A stretch of DNA of 64,000 nt from Aureimonas sp. AU12 (GTDB taxonomy: Bacteria > Pseudomonadota > Alphaproteobacteria > Rhizobiales > Rhizobiaceae). Every line of letters begins with the position of its first letter. The first letter of the stretch is position 1. The position numbers and the translations under genes were made by a program. The notes under the pieces are model-generated. The model ran no database searches, was not told the origin of the DNA, and saw only the letters and a list, made by a program, of their open reading frames with translations. Below are positions 1-8,769 of the stretch, one piece after another. The stretch spans positions 1 to 64,000 of the forward strand of contig NZ_BBWH01000011.1 of the NCBI RefSeq assembly GCF_001463705.1, written 5' to 3'.

Positions 1-165
1 ACGCAAAAGGGCGGCTGAATAGCCGCCCGCCCCGAACGTCCCGTCGACCATCAGGTCGTCCGGTTGCGGGTCGAGTGCATCGAGGACAGCGCCGAGAAGC
101 ACCGGAATGTGACGAACCGGTCCGCCATCGGCAGGCTCCTCGGCCATGCCGTGATCCGTCATCAT
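1..165 (-). CDS. rsmH: 16S rRNA (cytosine(1402)-N4)-methyltransferase RsmH, N-terminal part
   Basis: Only the first 55 codons lie in the window. They read as an RsmH start: an N-terminal HIPVLL segment, then the AdoMet-binding loop [12 protein letters not shown]. RsmH methylates N4 of C1402 in the 16S rRNA P site and is the second gene of the division and cell wall (dcw) cluster. The start overlaps the mraZ stop by 4 bases (ATGA); a second in-frame ATG follows at once, so 162 is an alternative start. Overlap and order are the usual mraZ-rsmH pair, so translational coupling is likely. The gene runs off the left edge, so the catalytic part cannot be assessed. Confidence 0.93.
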   Translation of the reverse strand, partial: MMTDHGMAEEPADGGPVRHIPVLLGAVLDALDPQPDDLMVDGTFGAGGYSAALLR

Positions 166-626
166 TCCGGTGTACTCTCTGACACGCCCCGACCGCCGCG
201 CCGCGCGGTCAAACGCGCGCGCGCCTCGGCCCTGTGGGCTTCGAACCGGGATGGCTCCCAGAGTTGGAAGAAGTGGCTGCGCCCCACGAAGGCGACGCGG
301 TCAGTGATGCCGGTGTGGGCGCGGATGAAATCCGTCACCATGATCCGGCCTTCCGAATCGAACTTCAGGAAGGCGCCGTCTCCATAGGCGAAGAGCGACA
401 TGTCGGCGTACTCCTCGCTGAACGGATCTTCCTGCGCCATCCGGGTTTCGTAGCGCTCGAGAAGATCCATGCCCCCGACGTCGATGGCCGGCTGGCCGAT
501 CGCCTGCAATGCGTAGAGTTCGCCAAACCCCTTGGCGGCGAGAACCTGCCGAAACGGAGCGGGAACCGACGCCCGTCCCTTGGCGTCGATGTTGTTGACC
601 GAGTTGGACAGGAAACGGTCCAGCAC
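162..626 (-). CDS. mraZ: Transcriptional regulator MraZ
   Basis: MraZ is an AbrB-like double-SpoVT domain DNA-binding protein that represses the dcw operon, including its own gene. The protein opens with [17 protein letters not shown] and has the two characteristic repeats, around residues 5-50 ([13 protein letters not shown]) and 80-125 ([14 protein letters not shown]). Length is about 154 residues, usual for the family. The reading frame is open well upstream, but that stretch would cover the operator and matches nothing. I chose GTG at 626. A TTG at 632, seven bases after GAGGG, is an equal alternative. It is followed by rsmH with a 4-base overlap. The operator lies about 190 bp upstream. 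Confidence 0.93.
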   Translation of the reverse strand: MLDRFLSNSVNNIDAKGRASVPAPFRQVLAAKGFGELYALQAIGQPAIDVGGMDLLERYETRMAQEDPFSEEYADMSLFAYGDGAFLKFDSEGRIMVTDFIRAHTGITDRVAFVGRSHFFQLWEPSRFEAHRAEARARLTARRGGRGVSESTPE

Positions 627-1264
627 CCCCAACACACCACCCTCGTTTCGAACACTCCCGTATTCGGTTGCTCCGCGAGGACCGAAGCGGGCGCGATCTC
701 CGGACATGGACGTGCGGCACGACAGGAAAGCCCTCTCGCGCACCCCAATCGAACGATCGGGGAACACAACTGCCAATGGTGGAATTCGGCCCGCACGACC
801 CCGCGAACTGTGAAAAATGGGATAACATGGGACCCCATGGGGGTCAATGGGATCGGGCACGCCGCATCGGACGTTCAGATCGAAACCCAATCGTTGCGAA
901 ACGGCAACGTCGGCAGCATTAACAAAGGGTTAACGATCTACCGTATCGGTGTCCGGCCAGGGCTTCGCCAGCCCTGTGCAGTGCAAAAAGCCATTGGATT
1001 CAGGGCTTTCGCGAGGTCTTGAAGAGTCGGACAAAATGATGCCGAGACGCCCGCCGGCCTCTGGCTCGAACACTCGTATTGAGAGATGCCGGGGACCGGC
1101 GCGGGCGGCGCCGTGCTTGGGATGCGGAGGGCTAAGACGGGAGATCGTCGGTGTGGGACGCGATCCCACGCCGCTCTCCGGAGCGAAGGGCCGCGGCTCG
1201 GGACGGAGCAGCGTTCGCATCGGACGGCCTTTCGGCACCGAGCTGTGATGGCGGGGAGACGAGA
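627..1264. other. Intergenic region between rnpB and mraZ
   Basis: About 640 bp without a convincing gene. It carries the mraZ leader and operator, an AT-richer patch around 918-934 (TTAACAAAGGGTTAA) that may be a promoter element, and a 7-bp perfect hairpin at 958-976 (CAGGGCT, 5-nt loop, AGCCCTG) with no T-tract. Open frames here have no recognisable protein features and run through the operator, so I call none. Confidence 0.6.
818..852. promoter_or_regulatory. MraZ operator: four TGGG repeats spaced 10 bp apart
   Basis: TGGG occurs at 818, 828, 838 and 848, exactly one helical turn apart, giving four TGGGN-N5 units. In E. coli, MraZ binds TGGGN repeats separated by 5-nt spacers upstream of mraZ. 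This matches that layout and lies in the leader of the only mraZ gene in the window. It is most likely the autorepression site of the dcw operon; the promoter itself was not resolved. Confidence 0.85.
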
Positions 1265-1685
1265 CCAGTCGGCCTATAAGCCGGGTTCTGTGCGACAGCT
1301 TGCGCTGCCCGGCGACCATTCCTCTGGGACGCCGCTCGCGCGGCGCCTCCTGCAACCCACCCGAACGACCGGCCCGGAGAGGGCTGGCGGTTTCCCGCCG
1401 CGTCGTTCCTATTCGGTCTTGCTCCCGGTGGGGTTTGCCCTGCCGCCCCTGTTGCCAGCGGCGCGGTGGGCTCTTACCCCACCGTTTCACCCTTACCTCC
1501 CATGGATCGACGCCCGCGGGAAACCCCGTGGACCCCGGATGGAAGGCGGTCTGTTCTCTGTGGCACTGTCCCTAGGGTCGCCCCCGCCGGACGTTATCCG
1601 GCACCGTTTCTCCGTGGAGCCCGGACTTTCCTCTCCCGCCGTCTTTCGACACATGACGAGAGCGGCCGCCCAGCCGACTGGTGCG
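1265..1685 (-). ncRNA. rnpB: RNase P RNA, bacterial class A
   Basis: Catalytic RNA that matures the 5' ends of tRNAs. Read on the minus strand, it starts near CAGTCGGCTGGGCGGCCGC and ends near ACCCGGCTTATAGGCCGACTG. These are the paired P1/P2 and 3'-terminal signatures of class A RNase P RNA. The conserved ACAGNRA-type segment and the GGTAAGGGTGAAA-type core are visible between about 1490 and 1660. Size near 420 nt is normal. Ends are estimated from the P1 pairing and could be off by a few bases. Open frames across it on both strands are incidental. Confidence 0.93.
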
Positions 1686-1763
1686 CGGGGTGTCGCCCGG
1701 CAGGACGGCCAAGTCAACCGGGCAGAGCGCCCGGAGAGCCGAGCGCGGGGTCATCGGTGCGCC

Positions 1764-2312
1764 TCAGATCGAGGCGAGGACGACCTTGACCTTCTCGCAG
1801 TAGCGGGCGGAGGTCGGGTTCATGCGCTTGGAATAGTGCCCGGCATTGTACTTGAGGATGGTGCCGCACAGGGTGCCGCCGCCGCGACGCTCGGCGCCGG
1901 CGAGGTAGCGCATGCCGTACTTGATGTTCACGGCCGGATTGTAGAGCGCGTTCTTGTCGCCCTCGAAGCCCATGTCGCGGGCGGTAGCGGGCTTGATCTG
2001 CATCAGGCCGATCTCGCCGGCGCGGCCGGTGACGTCGACGCGGTAGTTGCTCTCCACCGCGACGATGGCGTGGGCCAGTTCGACGGGAACGCCGGCGGCC
2101 TTGGCCTCGCGCTCGATGATGTCGGCGAAGGGTCGGCTGCGAAGGCTCTCCGTCTCGGGCGTGTCCGCCGTGTCGGCGGTGTCGGTCGCGTCAGAGGCGG
2201 CGGGCTTTCCCACCGGTGCGAGGGAGGTCGAGGAAGCAGTGTCGGCAAGTGCCCCGGAAATCTGGGCAAGCAGAAGCGTCACGGCGCAAGCCATGGCAGG
2301 CAGTCTTCTCAT
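1764..2312 (-). CDS. Lytic transglycosylase, SLT domain, secreted
   Basis: 182 residues. An N-terminal signal peptide (about residues 1-23, ending near ALA) precedes an Asp/Thr-rich linker (about 35-55) with a short TADTADTAD repeat. The transglycosylase fold spans about 62-180. The catalytic glutamate is in AIVAVESNY and the GLMQIKP motif follows, both typical of SLT family 1 enzymes that cut glycan strands to 1,6-anhydro-muramyl products. It is small for the family and lacks other domains. It starts the group of wall hydrolases downstream of the dcw start. Substrate range is not inferable. Confidence 0.88.
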   Translation of the reverse strand: MRRLPAMACAVTLLLAQISGALADTASSTSLAPVGKPAASDATDTADTADTPETESLRSRPFADIIEREAKAAGVPVELAHAIVAVESNYRVDVTGRAGEIGLMQIKPATARDMGFEGDKNALYNPAVNIKYGMRYLAGAERRGGGTLCGTILKYNAGHYSKRMNPTSARYCEKVKVVLASI

Positions 2313-2515
2313 TTTCGTCCTAGCGGATTATCGGCGGAACCCCGTCAAACGCTCGGGTCGCCGTCCCCATTCTTGCCGCAAGATCCGCAGCGGCGGTGAC
2401 GGCGGGTTTGTGACGGCCAAATGAACCGCGAATGTGATCCGTTGGTAACGGAATGTTAAAATCTGAAATAATAGCGCGATTTCTGCGGCTGGAAACCGGC
2501 GCCTGGAGGTCCCGA

Positions 2516-3259
2516 TCAGCGGCTGACGAGAAGCTTGTGCAGGGTCGCGATCACGCCCGCGTCGGCGACGCCGTCGAGGCGCTGCGGGCGAAAGTGGCGC
2601 TGGAACGCGACGGTCGCGAGGCGCGTCTCATCCCCGAAGATACCGTCGATCGACACCCCGTAGCCATAGGCGGCCAGCAGGCCCTGATAGGCCTCGACCG
2701 GCTGCCCCCGGTCTCCCTGCATCAGGAAACGACCGCCGCTCGATAGGGCGGGCTCGACCCAGTGTCCAATGCCCGCGCGAAAAAGTTGATCCCACGGGAA
2801 CAACTCGCCGGGATCTTCTTTCCTGGCGGGTGCAATATCGGAGTGAGCGAGGATCCCGACGGGTGGGATCGACCACCGCTCGCCGCAATCTCGACACAGT
2901 TCGATCACGACGCGCATCTGGACGTCGGGGAACGGCCGGTAGCCGTGCTCGTGCCCGGGATTGACGATCTCGATGCCCATCGAGCGCGAGTTGAGATCCT
3001 GCGATCCCTGCCAGAACGACACGCCGGCATGCCAGGCGCGGCGCATCTCGGGAACCAACTGCAGGATGCGCCCGTCCTCTTCGACCACGTAATGGGCCGA
3101 TACGGAGCTGGCGGGATCGGTCAGTCGCTCGATGGCGGCCTCGCCGCTGACCATGCCGGTATAGTGGAGGATGATGAGGTCGGGCACGCGGCCGTCCGGC
3201 CGCTCGCCGTGATTGGGCGAGGCGACGACCCGATCGACGAGCGCGCTGTCGGGCGTCAC
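2516..3259 (-). CDS. N-acetylmuramoyl-L-alanine amidase with peptidoglycan-binding domain
   Basis: 247 residues. An Amidase_2 domain occupies about 24-165 with zinc-ligand candidates H32 (in LILHYTG) and a later histidine in ILAHSDIAP. The D-P following ARKED fits the AmpD/AmiD pattern. A C-terminal PG-binding type 1 domain is at about 185-245 (YGYGVSIDGIFGDET). No clear signal peptide is seen, so a cytoplasmic AmpD-like recycling role is possible, although the binding domain suggests intact murein. The GTG start overlaps the stop of the upstream DnaJ/TerB gene by 4 bases (GTGA), which fixes the start and implies coupling. Confidence 0.9.
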   Translation of the reverse strand: MTPDSALVDRVVASPNHGERPDGRVPDLIILHYTGMVSGEAAIERLTDPASSVSAHYVVEEDGRILQLVPEMRRAWHAGVSFWQGSQDLNSRSMGIEIVNPGHEHGYRPFPDVQMRVVIELCRDCGERWSIPPVGILAHSDIAPARKEDPGELFPWDQLFRAGIGHWVEPALSSGGRFLMQGDRGQPVEAYQGLLAAYGYGVSIDGIFGDETRLATVAFQRHFRPQRLDGVADAGVIATLHKLLVSR

Positions 3260-3972
3260 GTGACCGCCAGCTTGCCGACCGTCGCCCAGGCAGCGTTGAT
3301 CGCCTTCATCCGCTCGGTGGCGATGGCCATGAACTCCTCGGGGACGCCGCGCGCGGCCAGCCGGTCGGGATGGTTCTCACGCACGAGGGCGAGATACCGC
3401 TTGCGCATCGCCTCGGGCGAATCGGTCGGCTGGACGCCGAGCACCGCGTAGGCGCCGGCCTCGCCGCCGCGCACGTGCCGCGCCTTCAGGTTCTCGAACT
3501 GCGCCTCGGTGAGCCCGAAGAGCTGAGCGACACGGTGCAGGAAGGCCAACTCGCGCTCATGGACGATGCCGTCGGCGCCGGCGATGTGGAACAGGCCGTC
3601 GAGGACGTCGCCGAGCAACGCGCAATCCTCGTCGCCGGTCTCGCACAGAGACCGCATCCGGGCGGCGTAGCTTTCGAAGCCGGCCGTGTCCTGCTGGGCG
3701 AGGTCGTAGAGGCGGAAGACGTTGCGCACCTCCTGCGGCGGGATCTTGAAGATCCGGCGGAAGGCGGAGATCTCGGCCTGGCTGACGACACCGTCAGCCT
3801 TGGCCATCTTGGCCGAGAGCGCGATCATCGCGACCGAGAAGGCCACGCGACGGCGTGTGGCGCGATCGTCGGAATAACTGGCGCGAACGCGCTCGACGAG
3901 CGCCTCGATCGTGGAAGCGCCGCTGGAGGCGAGGTCGCGGAGCAGTTGCCCCAGACTCGAGAAGATCGACAT
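3256..3972 (-). CDS. TerB/DnaJ-domain co-chaperone, DjlA-like
   Basis: 238 residues from MSIFSS. A TerB/DjlA N-terminal helical domain (about 45-150, with MAKADGVVSQAE and GADGIVHERE, the paired Asp motifs) precedes a C-terminal J domain (about 170-235) with the HPD tripeptide in VRENHPDR that stimulates DnaK. Unlike E. coli DjlA there is no obvious N-terminal membrane anchor, but the order of domains is the same. The longer open frame upstream was rejected because MSIFSS matches the family start. It is coupled to the amidase by a 4-base overlap, so a shared role at the envelope is plausible. Confidence 0.88.
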   Translation of the reverse strand: MSIFSSLGQLLRDLASSGASTIEALVERVRASYSDDRATRRRVAFSVAMIALSAKMAKADGVVSQAEISAFRRIFKIPPQEVRNVFRLYDLAQQDTAGFESYAARMRSLCETGDEDCALLGDVLDGLFHIAGADGIVHERELAFLHRVAQLFGLTEAQFENLKARHVRGGEAGAYAVLGVQPTDSPEAMRKRYLALVRENHPDRLAARGVPEEFMAIATERMKAINAAWATVGKLAVT

Positions 3973-4154
3973 GGGTTTCGTTCCCACCGGCGACCGATGC
4001 GCCGCCGTCCCGGTTCTATCGCGTCGCAGCGAGAGACGGAAGCGCTGCAACCGGCTTCCCGTCGCCATCCGTCTGAATCGAAAAGCCCGCAACGCTCGGC
4101 GCTGCGGGCCCGGATATCGTTGCGATCCAGCGTCAGGCGCCGGGATCACCTCGA

Positions 4155-4367
4155 TCAGTTGGTGGTGGTCGTGCCGGTCGTGCCCGTCGCAGGAGCCATC
4201 GTTCCCGTGGCCGGCGCCGTGGTGGTCGTGGTCGACGGGGTCGTCGTCGTGGTCGCGGCCGGCGGAGTCGTGGTGGTCGTCGCGGCCGGCGTCGAGGAGC
4301 TGTTGTCCGAGCAGGCTGACAGAGCCAGAAGGGCGGCGGCGCCGAGAGCGAGAGAGATCGTCTTCAT
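4155..4367 (-). CDS. Small threonine-rich lipoprotein
   Basis: 70 residues from MKTISLAL. A short signal peptide ends in the lipobox LSAC (Cys about 19). The mature part is nearly all Thr, Pro and Ala, in runs of four or five threonines separated by PPAA/PAT blocks, ending TTTTN. It should be a lipid-anchored, unstructured surface or periplasmic tail with no catalytic fold. The DNA is a degenerate triplet-like tract that may vary in length. Function is unknown. It lies alone between the DjlA-like gene and the divergent GH25 gene. Confidence 0.7.
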   Translation of the reverse strand: MKTISLALGAAALLALSACSDNSSSTPAATTTTTPPAATTTTTPSTTTTTAPATGTMAPATGTTGTTTTN

Positions 4368-4542
4368 TGTTCTGGTTTCCTGTTCAAGGGTCGTCCCACC
4401 GCACAACGGCTTCACCTCGGTTTGGTTCGGATCTTTCGATCACGCATGATGTCAGCGCATTACACGGCATCACTCACAACGGGGTGAGACGGCCGATCGA
4501 GCCAGCCTCGGGCCAGCTTTCGGCGCCAGGGTCGCGGAACCC

Positions 4543-5379
4543 ATGCGAAGGACGCCGATGCCGCTCCCCCTCTTCCGCGCGAGCGCTTCGCGCGCTTCGA
4601 CCCCAGGCGGCCACCGGCCGGGCCGCGCCGTCGCGATGATCGGCGCCTTGGCCGCGACGCTGCTTCTGGCGGCTTGCCAGAGCGCCTCGCTCGACGCGCG
4701 CGACCTCGGGCTGACCGGCGTCTCCGGCACGCGGCCCGACCATTATCCCGTCCACGGAATCGACGTCTCGAAATATCAGGGCGAGATCGACTGGAGCGCC
4801 GCCAAGCGCGGCGGCGTCGCCTTCGCCTACATCAAGTCCACCGAAGGCGGCGACCGCGTCGATTCGGCGTTCGCACGCAACTGGAAGGACGCCAAGGCCG
4901 CCGCGATGCCGCGCGGCGCCTATCACTTCTTCTACTGGTGCAGGCCGGGCGCCGAGCAGGCCCGCTGGTTCATCGCCAACGTGCCGAAGGACCCGGCCGC
5001 CCTGCCCCCGGTGCTCGACGTCGAATGGACGCCAGACTCGCCGACCTGCACGCGCCGCCCGCCGCGCGACGAGATGGTGCGCGAGATGACGGCCTTCATG
5101 GACGCGCTGGAGCGCCATTACGGCGTGCGCCCGATCATCTACGCGCCGATCGACATCCACCGCGACCGGCTGGTCGGCACCTTTCCGAACCATCAGTTCT
5201 GGTTGCGCGGGGTGAAGGACCACCCCGACACGAACTACACCGAGCGCGACTTTCGCTTCTGGCAGTGGACGGCGACCGGGACGGTGCCCGGCGTCACCGG
5301 CGAGGTCGATCGCAACGCTTTTTCCGGCACGCGCGACGACTGGCAACGCTGGCTCGCGGCACACAGCACCGGGTCCTGA
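4543..5379 (+). CDS. Glycoside hydrolase family 25 lysozyme, lipoprotein
   Basis: 278 residues. The N-terminus has a basic stretch, a hydrophobic segment and a lipobox (LLAAC near residue 45), so it is probably membrane-anchored in the periplasm. The GH25 domain (about 70-275) starts with HGIDVSKYQG, which carries the first conserved Asp. The DVEW motif after LPPVL supplies the active-site Asp-x-Glu pair typical of GH25 muramidases. The protein should cleave MurNAc-GlcNAc bonds. Its neighbours also act on peptidoglycan. Confidence 0.9.
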   Translation: MRRTPMPLPLFRASASRASTPGGHRPGRAVAMIGALAATLLLAACQSASLDARDLGLTGVSGTRPDHYPVHGIDVSKYQGEIDWSAAKRGGVAFAYIKSTEGGDRVDSAFARNWKDAKAAAMPRGAYHFFYWCRPGAEQARWFIANVPKDPAALPPVLDVEWTPDSPTCTRRPPRDEMVREMTAFMDALERHYGVRPIIYAPIDIHRDRLVGTFPNHQFWLRGVKDHPDTNYTERDFRFWQWTATGTVPGVTGEVDRNAFSGTRDDWQRWLAAHSTGS

Positions 5380-5461
5380 TCTCAGCCCGCTTCTTCAAAG
5401 CGCCGTTATTGGCGGCTTGAGGATGCGCCATCTCCTTCGATCCACAAGGTTCCCCGTCTCC

Positions 5462-6661
5462 ATGACCGCACCGCTGACGCGCATCGCCGTTCTCACCCTC
5501 GCCCTTCTCGGCGGCGTCTCCGCCGCCGCGGCCCAGGCGCCCCAATGCGGCGGCGACTTCGGCCAGTTCCTGCAGGGCGTGCGGGCCGAGGCCGCGGCCA
5601 AGGGCATCTCCGCGGGCGCGATCGAGGCCTCGCTCGCCAATGTCCGGCAGGACGAGAAGGTGCTGGCGCGCGATCGCGGCCAGGGCGTCTTCCAGCAGGC
5701 CTGGAGCCAGTTCCAGGGCCGCATGGTCAACAAGGACCGCCTCGCCCGCGGTGTCGCGAACCTGAAGAAATACGCCTCGACCTTCCGCGAGGTGGAGGCC
5801 GCGACCGGGGTTCCCGGGCCGGTGATCGCCAGCTTCTGGGGCCTGGAGACCGATTACGGCGCGGTGCTCGGCGATTTCGACACACTGAGCGCGCTCGCCA
5901 CGCTCGCCCACGACTGCCGCCGCCCGGAGATCTTCCGCCCGCATCTCCTCTCGGCGATCGAGCTCGTGGACAAGGGGTACCTGCGCCCGAACCAGATGAA
6001 GGGCGCCTGGGCCGGAGAACTCGGCCAGACGCAGATCCTGCCCGAAGACTACGTCGCCTTCGGCACCGACCAGGACGGCAACGGCGAGGTCAATCTCCTC
6101 ACCGACGTCCCCGACGTGCTGATGACCACCGGCAAGTTCATCCAGTCGATGGGCTGGCGTCGCGGCGAGCCCTGGCTGGAAGCGATCCGCATTCCCGCCG
6201 ACTTCCCCTTCGATCGCGCAGCGCTCGTCAACAAGGAGCCGCGTTCGGAGTTCGCCCGGCTCGGCGTCACCAAATCGGACGGCTCGGCCCTTGAGCGCGA
6301 CGGCATGATGGCCTCGATCATCCTGCCGCAGGGCAAGGGCGGGCCGGCCTTCCTCGCCTTCCCGAACTTCGACATCTATCTCGAGTGGAACAACTCGCTG
6401 ACCTATTCGCTCACCGCCGGCTATTTCGGCACGCGGCTGGCGGGCGATCCCGCCGTGGACATGGGCAACCCGCAGCCGGGCCTCGACGGCGAGAGCATGA
6501 AAACGCTGCAGCAGACGCTGGCCTCCAAGGGCTACGACGTCGGGAAAATCGACGGCATCCTCGGCGCCAACACTCGCGCCGCGGTGCGCGAGGAGCAGAT
6601 CAAGATGGGCGTCGCCGCCGACGGCTGGCCGACCGCGCAGTTCGCCTCGGCGCTGCGCTGA
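5462..6661 (+). CDS. Lytic murein transglycosylase, MltB-like (SLT_2) with PG-binding domain
   Basis: About 399 residues from MTAPLTR, which gives a clean signal peptide cut near AAAAQA. An ATG at 5423 would add 13 residues and cannot be excluded. The SLT_2 domain (about 30-320) contains the catalytic glutamate in SFWGLETDYG and the GELGQTQILP motif, typical of the MltB family. A PG_binding_1 domain closes the protein (about 335-395, KGYDVGKIDGILGANTRAAV). It is soluble rather than lipoprotein, as in the rhizobial members of the family. A strong terminator follows. Confidence 0.9.
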   Translation: MTAPLTRIAVLTLALLGGVSAAAAQAPQCGGDFGQFLQGVRAEAAAKGISAGAIEASLANVRQDEKVLARDRGQGVFQQAWSQFQGRMVNKDRLARGVANLKKYASTFREVEAATGVPGPVIASFWGLETDYGAVLGDFDTLSALATLAHDCRRPEIFRPHLLSAIELVDKGYLRPNQMKGAWAGELGQTQILPEDYVAFGTDQDGNGEVNLLTDVPDVLMTTGKFIQSMGWRRGEPWLEAIRIPADFPFDRAALVNKEPRSEFARLGVTKSDGSALERDGMMASIILPQGKGGPAFLAFPNFDIYLEWNNSLTYSLTAGYFGTRLAGDPAVDMGNPQPGLDGESMKTLQQTLASKGYDVGKIDGILGANTRAAVREEQIKMGVAADGWPTAQFASALR

Positions 6662-6680
6662 CCCCATCGAACGGATGACG

Positions 6681-6708
6681 AGGGGCGCCTTCAGGGGCGC
6701 CCCTTTTT
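6681..6708 (+). terminator. Rho-independent terminator after the MltB-like gene
   Basis: A 9-bp perfect stem, AGGGGCGCC at 6681-6689 and GGCGCCCCT at 6696-6704, with a 6-nt loop and a T run to 6708. It lies between two convergent genes and may also act on the minus-strand gene. Confidence 0.88.
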
Positions 6709-6717
6709 CGTGGGCGG

Positions 6718-7326
6718 TCAGTAGCCGACGGTGAAGCGCCCGCGGACGTGGCGAGGCGTCTCCAGCTCGTCGACGAGCGCGATCGCATAGTCCTCGAAGG
6801 AGATGCTGGAGCCCTGATCGTTGGCGAGCAGCGCGTCACCGCCGAGGCGGAAGGTGCCGGTGCGCTCGCCCGCCGTGAAGACGGCCGAGGGCGAGAGGAA
6901 GGTCCAGTCGAGATCGTCGATGGTTCGCAACTGGTCGAGGAAGGCCGCGCCTGCGCTCGCCTCGGCCTTGTACTCGGCGGGGAATTGCGGGCTGTCGATC
7001 AGACGGACACCCGGCGCGACTTCCAGGCTGCCGGCGCCGCCAACCACGATGTAGCGCTTCACGCCGGAGGCGCGCACGGCCTCGATCAGCTTGTCCGGGT
7101 CGCTCGCGCTGAAATGCACCGAACTCACCACGGCGTCGTGCCCGGTCAGGATCCGGCCCAGCGCCTGGGCGTCGGCGACGTCGCCCGCGAGCGAGGTGAG
7201 GCCATCGCGCTCGACGATCTTCGAGGGATTGCGGGTGATCGCGGTGACGGAATGGCCGCGGCGAACCAGTTCGTCGAGAATGCGGGACCCGGCCTGGCCG
7301 GATGCGCCGATGAGGGCGACCTTCAT
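6718..7326 (-). CDS. NAD(P)-binding oxidoreductase, atypical SDR / NmrA-like
   Basis: 202 residues. It opens with a Rossmann nucleotide loop (ALIGASGQAGSRI, residues 4-16) and has the VVGGAGSLEV segment near residue 95 seen in SDR-type NAD(P)H-binding proteins of the YwnB/BVR-B-like group. The Tyr-x-x-x-Lys pair (EYKAEA) is irregular, so enzymatic activity is uncertain. Proteins of this type are often annotated as epimerase-like or NmrA-like. It stands alone between terminator and glyQ, so context gives no hint of substrate. Confidence 0.75.
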   Translation of the reverse strand: MKVALIGASGQAGSRILDELVRRGHSVTAITRNPSKIVERDGLTSLAGDVADAQALGRILTGHDAVVSSVHFSASDPDKLIEAVRASGVKRYIVVGGAGSLEVAPGVRLIDSPQFPAEYKAEASAGAAFLDQLRTIDDLDWTFLSPSAVFTAGERTGTFRLGGDALLANDQGSSISFEDYAIALVDELETPRHVRGRFTVGY

Positions 7327-7413
7327 GGTGCGTCTCCTGTTGCGAGAAAGCGCACCATGCGAGATCGGGTCGCGGCTGCGAAGCCCCGCGGCCGGTGGAC
7401 GGACCGTCGCCGT

Positions 7414-8373
7414 TCAGGCCGCGACGGGCACCCGCGGCACGTATCCGGCGCCGCCCGCTTCCGTCATCAGGAAGGCTTCGCCGCAGGCCTTGGCGAGCGT
7501 GCGAACGCGCAGGATGTAGCTCTGGCGCTCGGTGACGGAGATGACGCCGCGCGCGTCGAGGAGGTTGAAGACGTGGCTGGCCTTGATTGCCTGATCGTAG
7601 GCGGGCAGCACGCAGCGATGCAGCGCCTCGCCCGCGAGCGGCGCGCCCGCGGCCAGGATGGCGGCGCATTCGCGCTCGGCATCGTCGAAATGCGTCAGCA
7701 GCATCTTCGTGTCGGCGATCTCGAAGTTGAACCGCGAATATTCGCGCTCCGCCTGTAGGAAGACGTCGCCGTAGGTGACCTTCTCGTCGCCCTCGCGGCC
7801 GTTGAAGTTGAGATCGTAGACGTTGTCGACGTTCTGGACATACATCGCCAGACGCTCCAGCCCGTAGGTCAGCTCGCCCGCCACCGGCGCGCATTCGATG
7901 CCGCAGACCTGCTGGAAATAGGTGAACTGCGAGACCTCCATCCCGTCGCACCAGCACTCCCAGCCCAGGCCCCAGGCGCCGAGCGTCGGGCTCTCCCAGT
8001 CGTCCTCGACGAAGCGGATGTCGTGCAGCGCCATGTCGACGCCGATCGCCTTCAGCGAGCCGAGATAGAGCTCCTGCAGGTTCGGCGGGTTGGGCTTCAG
8101 GATCACCTGATACTGGTAGTAGTGCTGGAGCCGGTTGGGGTTCTCGCCGTAGCGGCCGTCCTTGGGCCGGCGCGAGGGCTGCACATAGGCGGCGTTCCAC
8201 GGCTTGGGGCCGAGCGCGCGCAGCGTCGTGGCGGGGTGGAAGGTGCCAGCGCCGACTTCCATGTCGTAGGGCTGCAGCACCACGCAGCCGTAATCGGCCC
8301 AGTAGCGATGCAGCGCGAGGATGAGGCCCTGAAACGAGTGTTCGGGCCGCATGTGCGGGGCGAGATCGGACAT
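7414..8373 (-). CDS. glyQ: Glycyl-tRNA synthetase alpha subunit
   Basis: 319 residues. This is the class II catalytic alpha chain of the tetrameric bacterial GlyRS, which charges tRNA-Gly in the cytoplasm. Family signatures include [17 protein letters not shown] near the N-terminus, [11 protein letters not shown], and [17 protein letters not shown] with motif 2. I chose the ATG at 8373 ([14 protein letters not shown]); an internal ATG (MRPEHSF) is possible. The beta subunit glyS is not in the window. In related genomes it usually lies further downstream with small genes such as the one at 8504 in the same neighbourhood. Confidence 0.96.
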   Translation of the reverse strand: MSDLAPHMRPEHSFQGLILALHRYWADYGCVVLQPYDMEVGAGTFHPATTLRALGPKPWNAAYVQPSRRPKDGRYGENPNRLQHYYQYQVILKPNPPNLQELYLGSLKAIGVDMALHDIRFVEDDWESPTLGAWGLGWECWCDGMEVSQFTYFQQVCGIECAPVAGELTYGLERLAMYVQNVDNVYDLNFNGREGDEKVTYGDVFLQAEREYSRFNFEIADTKMLLTHFDDAERECAAILAAGAPLAGEALHRCVLPAYDQAIKASHVFNLLDARGVISVTERQSYILRVRTLAKACGEAFLMTEAGGAGYVPRVPVAA

Positions 8374-8503
8374 GGCAGCGGACCTTGGGCTTCTGGCGTC
8401 GGCGGCATGCGCGCCGCTCTTCTGGCGAGCGAGTTGCCACGGCGCCCGACCGGGGGTCAAGTCGGACCCGGCCGATCAGGCCCAGCACCGGCCCGGGGGC
8501 CGG

Positions 8504-8695
8504 TCAGTCCTTGCGCAGGCGATAGACCCCGTCCGGCCCCCGTTCGAGCGTGCCCTGCGAGCCCGAGCGCATTTCCTGCTCGGAGCGTCGGTTGCGCTCG
8601 ACGACGCGGACCGTCTCCTTGCGCAGCTGCTGATAGCCGAAATAGGCGGCGGCGCCGACGATTCCGAAGAGGACGAGAGGCATGAGACTGACCAT
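8504..8695 (-). CDS. Small single-pass membrane protein
   Basis: 63 residues. An N-terminal hydrophobic helix (residues 3-20, LMPLVLFGIVGAAAYFGY) is followed by a charged Arg/Glu-rich tail ending in a DGVYRLRKD-like motif. No enzyme motif is visible. It lies between the S49 protease and glyQ on the same strand, within spacing compatible with one transcript. The hydrophobic-plus-charged pattern and position support a real gene, but the function is unknown. Confidence 0.65.
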   Translation of the reverse strand: MVSLMPLVLFGIVGAAAYFGYQQLRKETVRVVERNRRSEQEMRSGSQGTLERGPDGVYRLRKD

Positions 8696-8769
8696 GGTTT
8701 CGACTGCTGCGGATCATGGGGGCGGGTTGGGGCCAACGTATGGCATCCCCGTCCCGCCGCCAAGCCGGA

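Noticed and set aside
162-890. N-terminal extension of MraZ to position 890
   Set aside because: It would translate the MraZ operator and leader and has no conserved sequence before LDRFLSNS.
958-976. Terminator of rnpB or mraZ
   Set aside because: A 7-bp hairpin exists but no T-run follows on either strand.
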